64,000 nucleotides of DNA, taken from NCBI GenBank assembly GCA_013423325.1, contig BLJB01000275.1, positions 1 through 64,000 of the forward strand. Reading direction: 5' to 3'. The position numbers and the translations under genes were made by a program. The notes beneath the pieces are model-generated. The model was given only the letters and a program-made list of their open reading frames with translations. It made no database searches and was not told the origin of the DNA. This stretch comes from Usnea hakonensis (taxonomy: Eukaryota > Ascomycota > Lecanoromycetes > Lecanorales > Parmeliaceae). Position 1 is the stretch's first letter. Each line of letters opens with the position of its first letter. Shown one piece after another: positions 1-12,800 of the stretch.

Positions 1-133
1 TTTCCGCGTCGTTATGCCTCTCTTCCTCCGAAGGAGTGTCTCCCTCTGCGTCTGTATCTAGTAGTGTCTCTTCCTTCCCTGGTTCCCTACCTATCGTGAA
101 TGGCGTCTCTTCATGTTGGTTGTTGTACTTCAT
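1..133 (-). CDS. Partial unknown protein, N-terminus only, runs off left edge
   Basis: Reading leftward from an ATG at 133-131, the frame stays open to the window edge (44 codons, starting MKYNNQHEETPF). The visible peptide is hydrophilic and acidic, with many Glu, Asp and Ser. Base composition here is normal and CpA and TpG are present, while the sequence immediately upstream of the ATG is strongly RIP-mutated, so this short block escaped RIP and may be genic. No family is recognised. It could equally be a chance ORF or part of a nested element interrupting the retrotransposon to its right. Confidence 0.3.
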   Translation of the reverse strand, partial: MKYNNQHEETPFTIGREPGKEETLLDTDAEGDTPSEEERHNDAE

Positions 134-189
134 CTTTTTTTTCATATCAAATTCATATAAGAAGCTTTACTAGATATAATAAATCCCTT

Positions 190-3100
190 AAAAATTTTTT
201 TCAGTATTAAGCTTTATTAATAAGGTATTTATCTTAAAGTATAAATTACTATATATAGTACTAATAAAACCTTATAAATTACGCTTAGCCGATAATAAGT
301 TTACGCTAAATATTATTTATATAGCCCTATTAAAATATGCTTTTAGAGACTATATTAACGAAATATAGTACTTAATTATATAATTAGGATAATTTAATAT
401 TATCCTTAAAATACTCTAGCTTAAATAATATAACTCTATCTTAATTTTTAGGGACCGGATAATAATCTTTAATTCTAATTATTATATAGTATACTATCTA
501 GTATATAGTAAGCTAGTTATAGTATATAGTTTAATACCCCTATATTAGAGGTAAATAATAGCTACTATCTAAGCTACGATAAAAAATACTAATATTATCG
601 AAATCTCTATATATACCTTTATTCGTCTAGCTAGAAAGGAAGAAAATTAAGTAGTAGCTATATAGCCCTAAAACTTTAAGGAACTAATATCTCCCCCTCT
701 TAATATTAGGAAAGATAAGAAGTTTATAATAAACCTTACTATTATTATAGTAGAGGATTATAAAAAGTTTTTTTATAAATTATATAAAGCGCTTATTATT
801 ACTAAATAATTATATAAGCGAGTTCCTCGCCTTTACTATAAGTAGTTAAATATATAGAACCCTATAGAGGTAAATAAGCTTCCCCCTCGTTATATTATTA
901 ATTATAGTATTAAGTTAAAGGATAGAAATATCCCTATAAAACGAGTATATAGATTATTTAAAGATTAAGCGTTAGTAGTTAAAGAGTATATAGAAGATAT
1001 ACTAGATAAGGGTTATATCTAACTAAGTATCTCTCCGTACGTAGCCCCTATACTAATTATAAAGAAACCGGATAGGGGCCTATAGATATATATTGATTAT
1101 AGAGCTCTAAACGCTTTAACTATCCCTAATAGAAATATATCCCTACTTATTAAAGAAACCCTATTAAAATTATACGCTATTAAGATTTATAGTAAATTTA
1201 ATATAATTATTATATTTAATAAAATTAGGGTTAAAGAAGGATACGAATATAAAACTACCTTCTTTATATACTATAGACTTTATGAATATATAGTAATACT
1301 ATTTAGTCTATATAATATACTAGCTACCTTTTAAGTATTTATTAACGAAGTATTATAAGAATATCTTAATATCTTCTATATAGCGTATTTAGATAATATT
1401 CTTATATATAGTAATATAGAGAAAGATTATATAGCTTATATAGATAAAGTCTTAACTAAATTTTAGGGAGCTAGCCTTTATCTAGATATTAATAAGTATA
1501 ACTTCTACGTTATCCGAGTAAAGTATTTAGACCTAATTATTATAATTAATAGAGTAGAGATAGATTATAAGAAAATCGATATTATCGCTTAATAGAAAGA
1601 GCCGAGATATACGAGGAATATATAAGCGTTCTTAGGATTTATAAATTTCTATAGAAAATTTATATTAGGGTACTTTAAAATTACTACCCTATTTATAAAT
1701 CTTACCTATACTAATATTAAGAGTAACTTTATATATCCGTAAACTAGTAGAAGCTCTAAATAGAAGGCTTTTAATACGCTTAAAAGAGTATTTACTACTA
1801 TATCTATACTTATATATTTTGACCTAAATAAGAAAATCTAGCTAGAAATCAATATATTAAATTATATTATAGCGGCTATACTCTCTTAGAAAGATAGTAA
1901 TAGGATATTAAAACTTATAGTATTCCTTTTAAAAAAGATATTATCTATAGAGTATAATTATAATATTTATAATAAAGAATTAATAGCTATTATAAAAGTA
2001 TTTAAAAAATAGCGATCTAAGCTTTTAAGAACTTTAATTAAGGATCCTATCGTAGTTATTATAGATTATAAGAATCTATAATACTTTATAAACTTAAAAT
2101 AGCTTAACGCTAGATAAACGAGATAAGTAGAATTCCTTACTAACTTTAACTTTAAGATTATTTATTATTCCGATAAATAAAGTACTAAACCCGATAATCT
2201 AATATAAAGAGTAGGAGATCTTCTAGAAGGACTAGATAATTATAGAAATTAATATTATAATTAGATTATCTACTTAAGGATAAGAACCTCGATCTAGAAG
2301 TTAGATATATAGTATAGCTTACTATATTACTTCTAGATAAGAAGGAATATTAAATTATTAAGCTAGTAATACTAATCTATAAACTTAGCGAGTAGAGTAT
2401 TAGCGGGGAGGAGTTATTAGAAGAATCTTTATTAGAGGATCTATAATAAGGAACTAGTAGAGAGGAGTTATTAGAAGAATCTCTATCGAGGATCTTAATA
2501 GAAATATCTAGAGAGGAGTTATTAGAAGAATTAATAGGCGCTCCTATTAAAAAAGAACTAATATAGTAAATTAAGGAAATATCGAAGGAGAATAACCTTA
2601 TTTAAGGAATTATATATACTAAATTAGCTAGAGAAAGGAAGATCCTAGTTAGATTAATAAAGTAGTATAATTTATATTTAGAATTTAGAGAATATTAAAT
2701 CTACTAGGATCTATTATATATAAATAATCGATTATTTATACCTAATATATTTAAATTATAAATATATATTTTTAAGAAGATATATAATACGCCTCTAGGG
2801 GGTTATATAGGTTATTTATCTATATACGATTATATAAATACCTACTACTTTTAGCCTAGAATAACTAATATAGTATCGTAGTATATTAAAAGCTACTATA
2901 TCTATAAGAGGTCGAAAGTATATTAAAAAGGAAAGTAAGGATTTCTTAAACCTCTCCTAATCCCTAACTATTATTAGTAAGATATTTCTATAGACTTTAT
3001 TATAAATTTACTAGTATATATCTAATATAAAAGGCAGTATTAATATATACTTATAATAGTAGATAGGCTATTAAAGAAAAAGAAATTTATTCTAATAGAC

Positions 3101-4597
3101 TCCTTAGAGGTAGAAGCTATTATATAAGCCTTTATAGAATAGGTTTAGAGAGAAGAAGACTATCTATTCTTAATTATATTAGATAAAGGTATATAGTTCG
3201 TATTATATTTTTAGAAAAGACTTTATTAAAGAATAGAGATAATATTAAAACTATTTACTACGTTTTATCTAGAGACGGATAGATAGATAGAAAGTATAAA
3301 CGCGGTACTAAAGTAGTATTTAAGGGTATTTATTAACTATAATTAAAATAATTAGATAGACTACTTATCTATTATTAAATTCGAAGATAATTTAGTCTTA
3401 AATATATTATCGGGATTATCTCTATTCCTCGTTACTAAGGGTTATATATCGTACTCGGGACTTAAGCCTTCTATCCTATTAAATTCCCCGGATATTATAT
3501 AAAGAGTAAGGAGGGATATTATTTTAGCTAATATATTTATTAATAAAATCGATAAAATAAGAGAATATCTAAGAAGCTAATTTAAATAATTATAAACCCT
3601 ATAAAAGGAGTAGGTAGACTAATACTAAATCCTAGTATCTAAGTTTAAAGTCGGAGATATAGTAATACTAGATAAGAGAAAAATTAAAATAGATCGCCCT
3701 AGTAAGTTACTAGACTATAAGAACCTAGAACTATTTAAGATTATTAAAGCTATTAATAATATAGTATATAAATTAGAATTATTTATATCTATAAAGGGTA
3801 TATACCTAGTCTTCTATCTATAGCTACTATACCTTAATAATAGTAATCTACTACTAGAATAATATATCCCTCTACTATTATCTATTAGTATTTATAAGGA
3901 TACCTATAAGGTAGAAGAAATTATAAGTTTATATATTAATAAGAGGTTAAATAATCTTATTACTAAATAGAAAGGCCTATTAGAGTATAAAGTTAAGTAG
4001 TTAGATTATCTAGATCTACTAAACTAGGAGCTATTTACTAATATTATTAGAGTATTTAATATTATCTCCGATTTTTACTATTTTTACCCTAGCGCCGTAG
4101 GATTATATAGAATATTTAAGAGACCCGTAGAGTAGTCTCCCCTACTAATAATACTTATTACTAAATATATAATATAGATATATAATAGCGCCCGTTCTAT
4201 ACTAGAATATTAATTTATAGTATTACTCTTCTAAGGAATTATTATTATCGTCTAAAAAAGTTCCTCTACGTATATTTTAAATATACGCCTATATACTATT
4301 ACTATCTATATCGTATATAATATTATAGGAAGGGAGTATTATCGTAGGAGCTCCGTTTTTTAAGGGGGGGATAGTATTATAGTCTTATATTATAACTACT
4401 CTTTTCTCTTCTATATCGTGCTAAAATAGTAGAGAGCGTAGGCTAGCCTGATTAGGCTTAGCCTTATTTCTATTAACTCCGGAGTTCGTATCCGAATTCC
4501 CATATAAACCACTTTGTAATTAGATCTTCTTCTTTATAGTAATATTCAGTTAATACTTGGACCCATATATCATTCAGATTCTCATCTAGTCCCTTAC
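190..4597 (+). mobile_element. Degenerate Ty3/gypsy chromovirus (pro-RT-RNaseH-INT-chromodomain-LTR)
   Basis: Reading through RIP stops on the plus strand recovers the pol order of a chromodomain-bearing Ty3/gypsy element. At about 190-480 is the retropepsin C-terminal side (LRLAD, then FNIILKIL as a decayed FDIILGMPWL). At about 1090-1165 is the RT segment DYRALNALTIPNRN, and at about 1383-1400 AYLDN stands for the YxDD box. RNase H starts near 1819 (FDLNKKI). Integrase follows with DFI near 2989, DRLLKKKKFI near 3061, a decayed DRGSQF near 3182 and an ETDGQTE-like stretch near 3265. The chromodomain lies at about 3910-4050 (VEEII, then LEYKVK and LDYLD). A polypurine tract (AAGGGGGGG, about 4361-4369) precedes a less mutated, LTR-like block to about 4597. 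No gag or 5' LTR is seen, so the copy is truncated or interrupted on the left. Every domain holds stops; the element is dead. Confidence 0.85.
4361..4597 (+). repeat. Polypurine tract and probable 3' LTR of the gypsy element
   Basis: A G-rich run (AAGGGGGGG) directly follows the chromodomain end, as the polypurine primer does in Ty3/gypsy elements. The next roughly 230 bp have near-normal composition, keep CpA and TpG, and end at about CCCTTACA, as expected for an LTR. No second copy lies in the window, so the boundaries are approximate. Confidence 0.55.
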
Positions 4598-7500
4598 ATA
4601 TATTTATATAAGATACCCTTATTAAAAATAATCTAAATATAATTCTAAAAGTAGAGATATACTCCGAGTCTTATTAAAAGATACTCTACTTTAAGACGCC
4701 TTTATATAAATATCTTTAGTAGTATTAATATATATCTTATCTAGAAGATAATAAATTTATTAAGCCTTCTTTTTTCTACTTTTTCTTTAATCTCCTTATT
4801 TACTTTAATCCCCTTTAGCCTAGTTAAGGGGCCTTTATCCTAATCTTATATAACCCCGTCTATCCTTTAAAGGAGGGGAAGGAGATATTAGAAAAAAAAG
4901 TCGTATAAATATCTTATTACTTAATAGTACTCTTAATATTATATACCCGTTACTTATTAATACTTCTAATTATACTTTATTATTAATTATCCCTTTCTAG
5001 AAGAAAGGGGTAGAAGATAGAAGCTTAAAAAGCTTAAAAAAAGATAGAGATAACTAAGTAGAAAATAATACTATATAGTCTATTAATTATATAGAGATAA
5101 AAGACTTAATAGAGATCTTATCTTTATTATTTAATAATAATAAAACTTTATATTAAGATCTCTTATAGATAAGAGGTAATTATATAAAGGAAAAAGACTT
5201 AGAGGGAGATTAATAGATATTATACTAATATTATATAGATTATAAAGATTATCTATATTATTAGGGTTATATAGATTATAGTTCCTATTTAATCTCCTTT
5301 TTAATCTCCTTTTTAATTTTAACTTACTTCTCTTACTTCTCTTATTTAACCTTAATCTAAAAGAAAGAGATATTATTTAGATTCTTATACTTCGTATAAA
5401 AACGATATATAAATCTCTAAATAATTAGGATTATAAGATACTCCTTTTCCCTATTACCTTACTAGTTAAAATAGTCTCCTTTAAGAAGCTCTTTAATATT
5501 TTATATAAAAAACGTACTCGTAGATAGCTCTATTAACCCTATATTCTTTAACTATAATCGTATAAGATATTACTTAGAAATAGAGCTAGTATTAAAAAGG
5601 TAGTATAGCCTAGAATATTTATAAAGAATATCCTTAAAGATAAAGTCCTAATAACTTATAATTATACGATAGAGAATTATTATTATAGTCGAGTCTAAAG
5701 AGATATTAATTAATTATATAATATAAAGATAGAATATAAATCTATCTTCTTAATCTTAATAGTCTTAGTTAAACTAGTAATCTCTTTATTATTAATAATA
5801 ATAGTCTATACTATTTATAGGATAGTAGTAATATTTATATAAATACGATTTAATATTAAAGAGACTAATTTCTTTCTAGATATAGAGTACTAGATAAGAC
5901 TACTTTAATATATATTCTTAACTATTATACCCTAAGTATAGAATATAAATCGAGGCTCTAATAGGGGAGGTCTATAATTATTATATAAAGGCTATTTTAA
6001 TTAAGAGTATATACTTCGTTATTAAGTATATTAGTATTATAATATAGGATCTTCTAGTACCTTCGTACGAGAAGGCTTTAGGGAATTATCTAGAATATTA
6101 ATAATCTAATAGATCTTAGTATTAAATAAGAAAGAGGTAGCTAGATTATATAAAGCGAGAATTTAGAATATTATAATCTTTATATTATTATACTAATTAA
6201 TAATATATATTATTAGTTATATTATATCTTAGTATCTAGAAGAAAATAATATTAGAGGAAGATATAATCTTTAAAAAAAAAGAGAGACTCGTATAAAAAA
6301 AAAATAAAGAAAGATAGAGTTATATAAAAATAAAATAAGATATTTATATTAACTTTATAAAATCTCTTTAGACTTCTAAATCTACTCTATAAACCCTTTA
6401 TTAGGACTCTCTCCTTAAAGCTCTATCTATCGTATATTCTCTACTAATTATAGATCTAGACCTTACTAATCTACTATATTATCTAGATATTTATAAAGTC
6501 TAAGTTAAGGCTCGAGACCTTAGATTATTTAGTAGCTAATCTCTATACGAAGTATATAATAATAAGCTAGCTATAGTAACTACTATTTATTCTTAAAGAT
6601 TAGAGGTAGTACGTATAGATTAAAGTCTTACTAATATAGAAAGGTATTATACTATTTTAATATAAAGGGTAAAAGATACTTATCGGGATCTATAATTTTA
6701 TTAGTAATTATTTCTTTATACGAAGATATATAAAGATAAAGAAGTATTATTAGTAGTATATATTAAATCTCTATATAAAGATAGAGATATTTAGAATATA
6801 TACTATATATAAGGATAGAGGTATTTAAATATTTTAAATAAAAAAAAGGTACTTTATATAAAATAGAAAGATTTACTATAATCTTCTATATCTTAATATA
6901 GACGAGTAAGAGTTAGCTAATCTAGATTAAGTCTATAATTATTAATCCCTTTTTTAGAATAATAGAATAGAGCTAATAGTTTCCCCTATATTAATTTCGA
7001 ATAATTTAATTATCGGTATATATTATATATATTCTACTTATTAATAAACTATATAACCTCTATACGAATTATAGGTAGATAGATAGTAAGGATTATAATC
7101 TAGTCTAGAAGTAAATCTTTAGAAAAGAAGTTAGAATCTCTAAATATATAAAAGAAGTTAATCTATTTTCTAAAAAAAAACTTAATTAATTAGATCTACT
7201 ATAACTTAATTTATTAATTAGTAATATTTATCCTATATATATAATATTCTCTAAATATTATTTATAGGTCTTTTATTTACTAAAGAGTAAGATATACTTA
7301 AATTATTAAAATAGTCTTAATACCGCGATTAGATTATATAAATTAAGGCTATTAATTAAGAGTAGGAGAGGAGATCGTATTAAGATAGTTATATAAAGTA
7401 CTAATAGCTATACGATTTAAAATCCCTATCGTATATTAGGGTATATATTAAGAGTAGATATTAATTCTAGTATAGATTTTAATATTAAAATCCCATAACT

Positions 7501-8237
7501 TATTATAACCGTTAATAGACTAGATAAGATTTAGACTAGGGATAATATATTTACCTTATATATATTAAAGATCTCGAAGTTATTAATTAATAATATTAGA
7601 AAAGAGCGTATAGTATATAATAAAGAAATAATCTCTAAGAGAAGTTAATAAATCTAAATAGAAGAGTCTTATATAAAGAGTATCTAATTACTAGATACCT
7701 AAGCTTCCTAAAATACTCTATTAATATTCCTCTCTTAAGACTCTATATTACGCCCTTTCTAACCTCTTTTTTAATAAGTCCTTATACGACTTTATTTATA
7801 TAATCTCTAGCCTTCTAATTTATCTCTAATTATTTATATCTAAGCTCTTTCCTAATTTATATAAGACTAGTAGTAGTAATAGTAAAGCTATTAATCTAAA
7901 GCTATTATAGTATCTCTTTATTCGAAGCCCTAGCTCAATAGAATAGAATATAAATATATTATTATAATTTTTCTATATCCTCTATAAAGTCTCTATAAGA
8001 GATATCCTACTTTCTAAGATAACGTTATAGCGTATAAGAGTAAATAACTAAATCTTTATTATTAATAAGCTAAGTAATAATCTTATAGTATTTCTACTAG
8101 TTAGAGACTTAATAAAGGATATTATCCTTATAGTCTTCTAGCCCTTTAGAGTAATAACTACCTCTATAACTACCTCTACTAGATATTATAATTCGTACGA
8201 AGAAGATAGATAGATTATATTAATAGTAGATTAAATT
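4598..8237. repeat. RIP-mutated debris, no recognisable element
   Basis: 3.6 kb of TpA-rich, CpA/TpG-depleted sequence on the right of the LTR. I looked on both strands for reverse transcriptase, integrase, transposase and helicase motifs and saw none that I trust. It ends in a two-base N gap followed by 22 A residues, which could be the tail of a non-LTR element or an assembly artefact. Confidence 0.6.
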
Positions 8238-8261
8238 NNAAAAAAAAAAAAAAAAAAAAAA
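8238..8261. other. Assembly gap (NN) followed by poly(A) tract
   Basis: Two undetermined bases at 8238-8239 are followed by an uninterrupted A tract to 8261. The sequence on the two sides differs strongly in composition: RIP-saturated to the left, nearly unmutated from about 8270 to 8420. The join may not reflect real adjacency. Confidence 0.8.
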
Positions 8262-8269
8262 GTTTTAAT

Positions 8270-9700
8270 ATTATTATATAGCCAGCCGTCGTCCACCCTA
8301 AAAACGCGAAAAACGCGTTTTCTCACCAGAATTACCATAACACCTACATTACCATAGGCCGTACCAATGGTGCAAAAGACCTCCCAGAGGCCAAACGGGG
8401 GGCTTTAATAGAGCTTTATAATACGAGTTATATATCCAAAAACCAGCTAGTAAAGAAGTACGCTTACTATAAGAAGATAGTTATAAATATACTAAAACGC
8501 GTAAAGAATACGGAGAAGGAAAATCTCGACCTATTATCTTTAAAGGCCTACTAAAGACGACTATAATCAGGAAGGCCTTTCGCAATTAATAAGAGGTAAT
8601 AGCGGAGTCTAATTAGATATACTATAAAGAACCGTTTTTAATAACGCAAGTCCTAGATTATTATTACGAGAGAACTAGGCATAATAGTCTTAGTAACTAT
8701 AATTAACTCTACCTTCGAACGAGCCGGATATAGACGATATCTATCTTACTATAAGCCTCTATTATTAAAAGAGATAAAGTAAGAGCGACTTAATTTTATA
8801 ACTAAATAGGAACTAAAGCTCTAGGGTAAAGAATATATAGTTATATATATAGACGAGATATCGGTCCAGGTTAGAGAATCTCGGGGCTAGATATAGATTA
8901 CTCGGAAGGATAATAAGGCCTACTATAAGGATTACCTAGATATACGATATCGTAGATATACGGAGCTAATATTTTAGGCCGTATATACCTCTAAATTAAA
9001 GGGTCTAATATATATATTCGATAAAGAGATAGTAGCCGAAAAAAACTAGGCTAAAGAGGATCTTATAGGCCGAAATACTAATATTAATATTTAATAATAA
9101 GTCGTACGAGAGTACTTTCTTACTAAATAGGCTAAGAAACTACTAAATCGTTATTTAAAGCGTATTCCGAAAGTAGAAGATATTCGATATAATCGAAATA
9201 AGAATTCGCGGGGAGGTATTAACTAGTATCGCTACTAAACTTATATATTATTATCTCGATTAATCCTATTTATTAAGAAGGTAATTAAGGTATATAGTAA
9301 ATACTTTCTAGTTTAGGATAAGGCTCCTACTTATAATATATAGTAATAAAGCGAACTTCTCGAGATTTAGAGGTTAACGGTCCTTCCCTAGCCTAGTAAC
9401 TCTCCTAATCTTAATTAGATCGAGCCCTATTAGTACTATTTAAAGCGTCACATTTTAAAGCAAGTATACGCTCCGACTACTAAGTAGCTAATAATTAAGG
9501 CCTAGGATCGTATATAGTAAGATCTAGACTAGGAGAGGATAGGCAAGTAGTATAGAAAGATATACGACCGAATATAATATATATACCGAACTAGAGGCGA
9601 TAATAATTTTTATAGTTAGCTAAGTTATAGAGTACTATTTAATTAGCTACTACAATAATTTTTATATAATAGAAGCATAGTATGGTTACGCAATAAAAAA
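8270..9700 (+). mobile_element. Degenerate Tc1/mariner-family transposon
   Basis: On the plus strand a transposase remnant starts near 8350 with a helix-turn-helix lead (DLPEAKRGALIELYNTSY) and runs to about 9590. The DDE/D catalytic region is recognisable: IDEIS with the first Asp at 8852-8854, VxDKAPTYN with the second Asp at 9317-9319, and LPxPSNSPNLN near 9390-9420, the WPSNSPDLNPIEP box in which the third catalytic Asp now reads Asn (aat), as a G-to-A RIP change would produce. Many stops interrupt it. The first 150 bp are almost RIP-free, unlike the rest. I could not define convincing terminal inverted repeats or a TA duplication, so both ends are approximate. Confidence 0.75.
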
Positions 9701-9881
9701 AAAGAATATGTGGTGGTATTGGTTTTTCGTGGGGGGCGATTAATTAAAAAAAAACTCTGTTGTACACCATCGGCTTATGAACTCGCTCTGCAGTGGTATC
9801 TTGTTCAAACGCCTTCAAAATCTTGCTATACCCATTCACAACGGTGCCTGCCATATTTACAAATTGCCTCGTCACTGCGTA

Positions 9882-12800
9882 TCAGACACTAGCCCTCCTC
9901 GGCGCCATCGTCCTCCTCAAATTCTTCTTCTCCTCCGTCTCCTCCATACTCCCCGGCAAAACCCCACTCTCCCTCAGTCCCCCCAAAAACTCTTTCCCAT
10001 ACTTGTACCCAACCCCATAGATCTCCTCAAACTTGCCAAAATCCAGCGTCCCGTACAGATCAATAGGTGGTCTCATGTACAAGCACCCTGGTGTCGTCTT
10101 CGCCCTCTCCAACGCATCCACCGAGGAGACGTAAGCAAGCCGGGCTTGGATCTCGGAGAGCGTTGGAGGATTAGCGTAGCTTGAGAAGGGGTTCCACCTG
10201 TTCATGAGGGCCCAGGCGCCGGAGAGGGAGTCGCCGAACGTTTGAGGGAGATTGTCGTCAAGGGAGCCGACGTCGACAGCGAAGACGACGTCTGCGCCCA
10301 AGGATTTCATGTGGGCAACCGTGAGATTGTCGACGTAGCCGCCATCGAGTAGCATGCTTCCTTCATCGCAGAGTGGAGGTATCAGGCCAGCAAGAGACAT
10401 CGAAGCCCTCACATACCTCCAAACATAGCCTGAGTTGTGGAATTCTGCTCGAGACTTCGAGATATTTGTAGTATTGCAGTAGAAATCAAGCCAAAAGTCT
10501 TCCATCTGGGAGTTTCCAAAGGTCTTGAAGATGCCGCGGTTGAACTCATGGCCGGTAGTGTACGATGCAGAGGGGTAGGTAAGGTCAAAGGCGAAGCGCC
10601 ACATGCTGCCCATGCGTCCCGCGAATTTCTTTGCTCGACCGTACATTGGAACGACATCCGCATCACGAGCGTAAAGTGCACCAATGAAGGCACCAATAGA
10701 CGTGCCGCCGATGAGGTCGATAGGAATGCCTGCTTCTTCAAGAGCGCGAATGACACCGACCTGGGAGATGCCTCTAGCACCCCCACCACCTAGGACTAGG
10801 CCAACAGACTTGCCGCAGAGACGCCGTGCTAATCTGTGAAAGTCGCCTTTGAACGGGGTCTCTGCGGAATATAGTGGGGTTTGTTGAATCCGTCTTGATG
10901 TGAACTTTTGGATCTCTGCCTGGAGGACCTGGACTCGCTGTTTGAGCTGGGTACCAAAGCGTTTAATCTGAGGCTGGACAGGAGCTGAGTTGTTCCTAAA
11001 AGCCATCTGGATATGGTGATGACCTCCATTAATCCACATACGATTTCGGAGCCACTTACGGGTGAGACCTGGAGGGCAATAACGTTCGACATGGAGCAGT
11101 ACCAACTCCTTCCGCGCAGTTGTCTTCATACCCAGCAAAAATTGCTCGTATTCTCCCATGCTTGGAGAACCCTCTGCAAGGCCGACTAATAGGATGCAAT
11201 CAGCCTGAGTGATGCATGTCTGCGTCCATGGAGAGTTGATATTGGTATCGGCAATGTAGAGAAGCATGCCGTAGCGCTCTTCCAGGTCGGCTAAGTATTG
11301 CGAAAGCTTGAGTTTGCCCATCCTGGAGAAAGCATGCCTTCCGAGGTGATTTAGAATAGCTGCTTGGGTGAGGGAAGTCACCCCGTTGGCGACTCCAATT
11401 TGGGTCAGAGCGCTCAGTAGCCTGCTTCCAAATTCCACCACTGGAACACCAGCCGTAACGGGCAAGATGGCTGTGGTCCTGAGGTTCACGGTCGAGGTCC
11501 CATTTTGCTTTGAATTGGCACTAGTCTTCTCCTTGCCTTGTTCAAAAGGATCCTCGATCAAAGCTCTCATTCTCTGGGCAATGATCTTGGATATATTGAT
11601 TGTGATACCCGGGTGCTCCAGGGCCAGGCTATTGAATAGACTCTTCGGGAGCTTTGCCAGCTCGGTATCGCGAATGGCATGCAAAGTAGCTGGCCTTGGA
11701 GACTCGGTCATGACTTCCAGCTCGCCCACGCTCTCTCCTTGTCCATATTCTCCCACAACCCTCATATCTCCATCATCTCGCTCGAGGATGGCTCGGAGAC
11801 GGCCATTGAGCACGATATAGATAGCGTCACTTTCATCTCTTTGATGGTGTATAACTTGACCGGCGCTGATTTGGACCCATTCCAAAGCAAAATCGATATG
11901 TAAGATTAGACGTGGAAGTAGGCTAGTCAGGCGCTTTGCCATAGTCAACAGCACAATCGGATACCTTTCCACCATGAGTTCCAGGGATGCTCTCGGAAGG
12001 AAGCCAACATAAACATCCGTCTTCGCTCTGACATCAACAAATGATCTGTATGAAGATATTGTGCCAACGTAACCAGCAAGCCCGCCGGGCTTTGTTAGAA
12101 ACAAGCTCTTCCGCGATTGTCCTCTTTTGTGGGCCGCTTTCGCACGTGGAGAGTTGGTTAGAACCTTTCTCAGTGGAGGCAATAGACTTACGGCGCCTTG
12201 GTCCATGGGTCGTTTCGTCGCCGACGGATCATCTACGTCTTTTTCATTACTTGGAATACTGACGTCCAGGAAGCCATCAATGACATAGTAGAGGCCAGGA
12301 TTTCTCTCTCCTTCTTCAACTAAAATGGCATCTTTTGGAAAGTAGACGATCTCCAGATCGTCTCGAAATTCATTGGTGAGGGCCCCAGGGTTTGAAGGAC
12401 TGCTGCTGCCAAAGGTAGAATGGACCGACTCCGATTCCCCATCGCCAGAGCCATCGTATGGATCGATGAAGCCAAAGGCGTTGCTGGTAAATGTCGCTTT
12501 CTGCCTTTGTGCATCGTAGGAAATCATGCGTGGTGACTGTTCCACAGAATCGGCAGGCTTTCTGACTGCGCTGGCATTCGTAAGGCCAATGGCTTTCATG
12601 ATACATTCTAGGATTGACTGTCTGAAAAGGTCGTCTTCATCCAATGACTTCTGTCCATGCACATGCAAGCCGTTTAGGTTGGGAGAAGGCATGAAGGGGG
12701 GATTCTCAATTTGGCTCAGCGGACTAATCATTTCGTGAAGTCCAAGTCCCAACGGAGACGTCGGTTGGTTTGTACGCATTCGAGGCAACGTATCAGCTTG

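Larger units (their letters stand above)
134..8237. repeat. RIP-mutated AT-rich island
   Basis: From about 134 to the N gap the sequence is mostly A and T. CpA and TpG are almost completely missing although CpG, CpT and CpC remain, and TpA is greatly enriched. This is the dinucleotide signature of repeat-induced point mutation (C to T at CpA on either strand), known in Pezizomycotina. No ORF of useful length survives in any frame. A gypsy-type retrotransposon is recognisable in the left half. The right half (about 4600-8237) has no remnant I can identify. A shorter RIP-mutated stretch resumes after the gap in the mariner copy. Confidence 0.9.
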
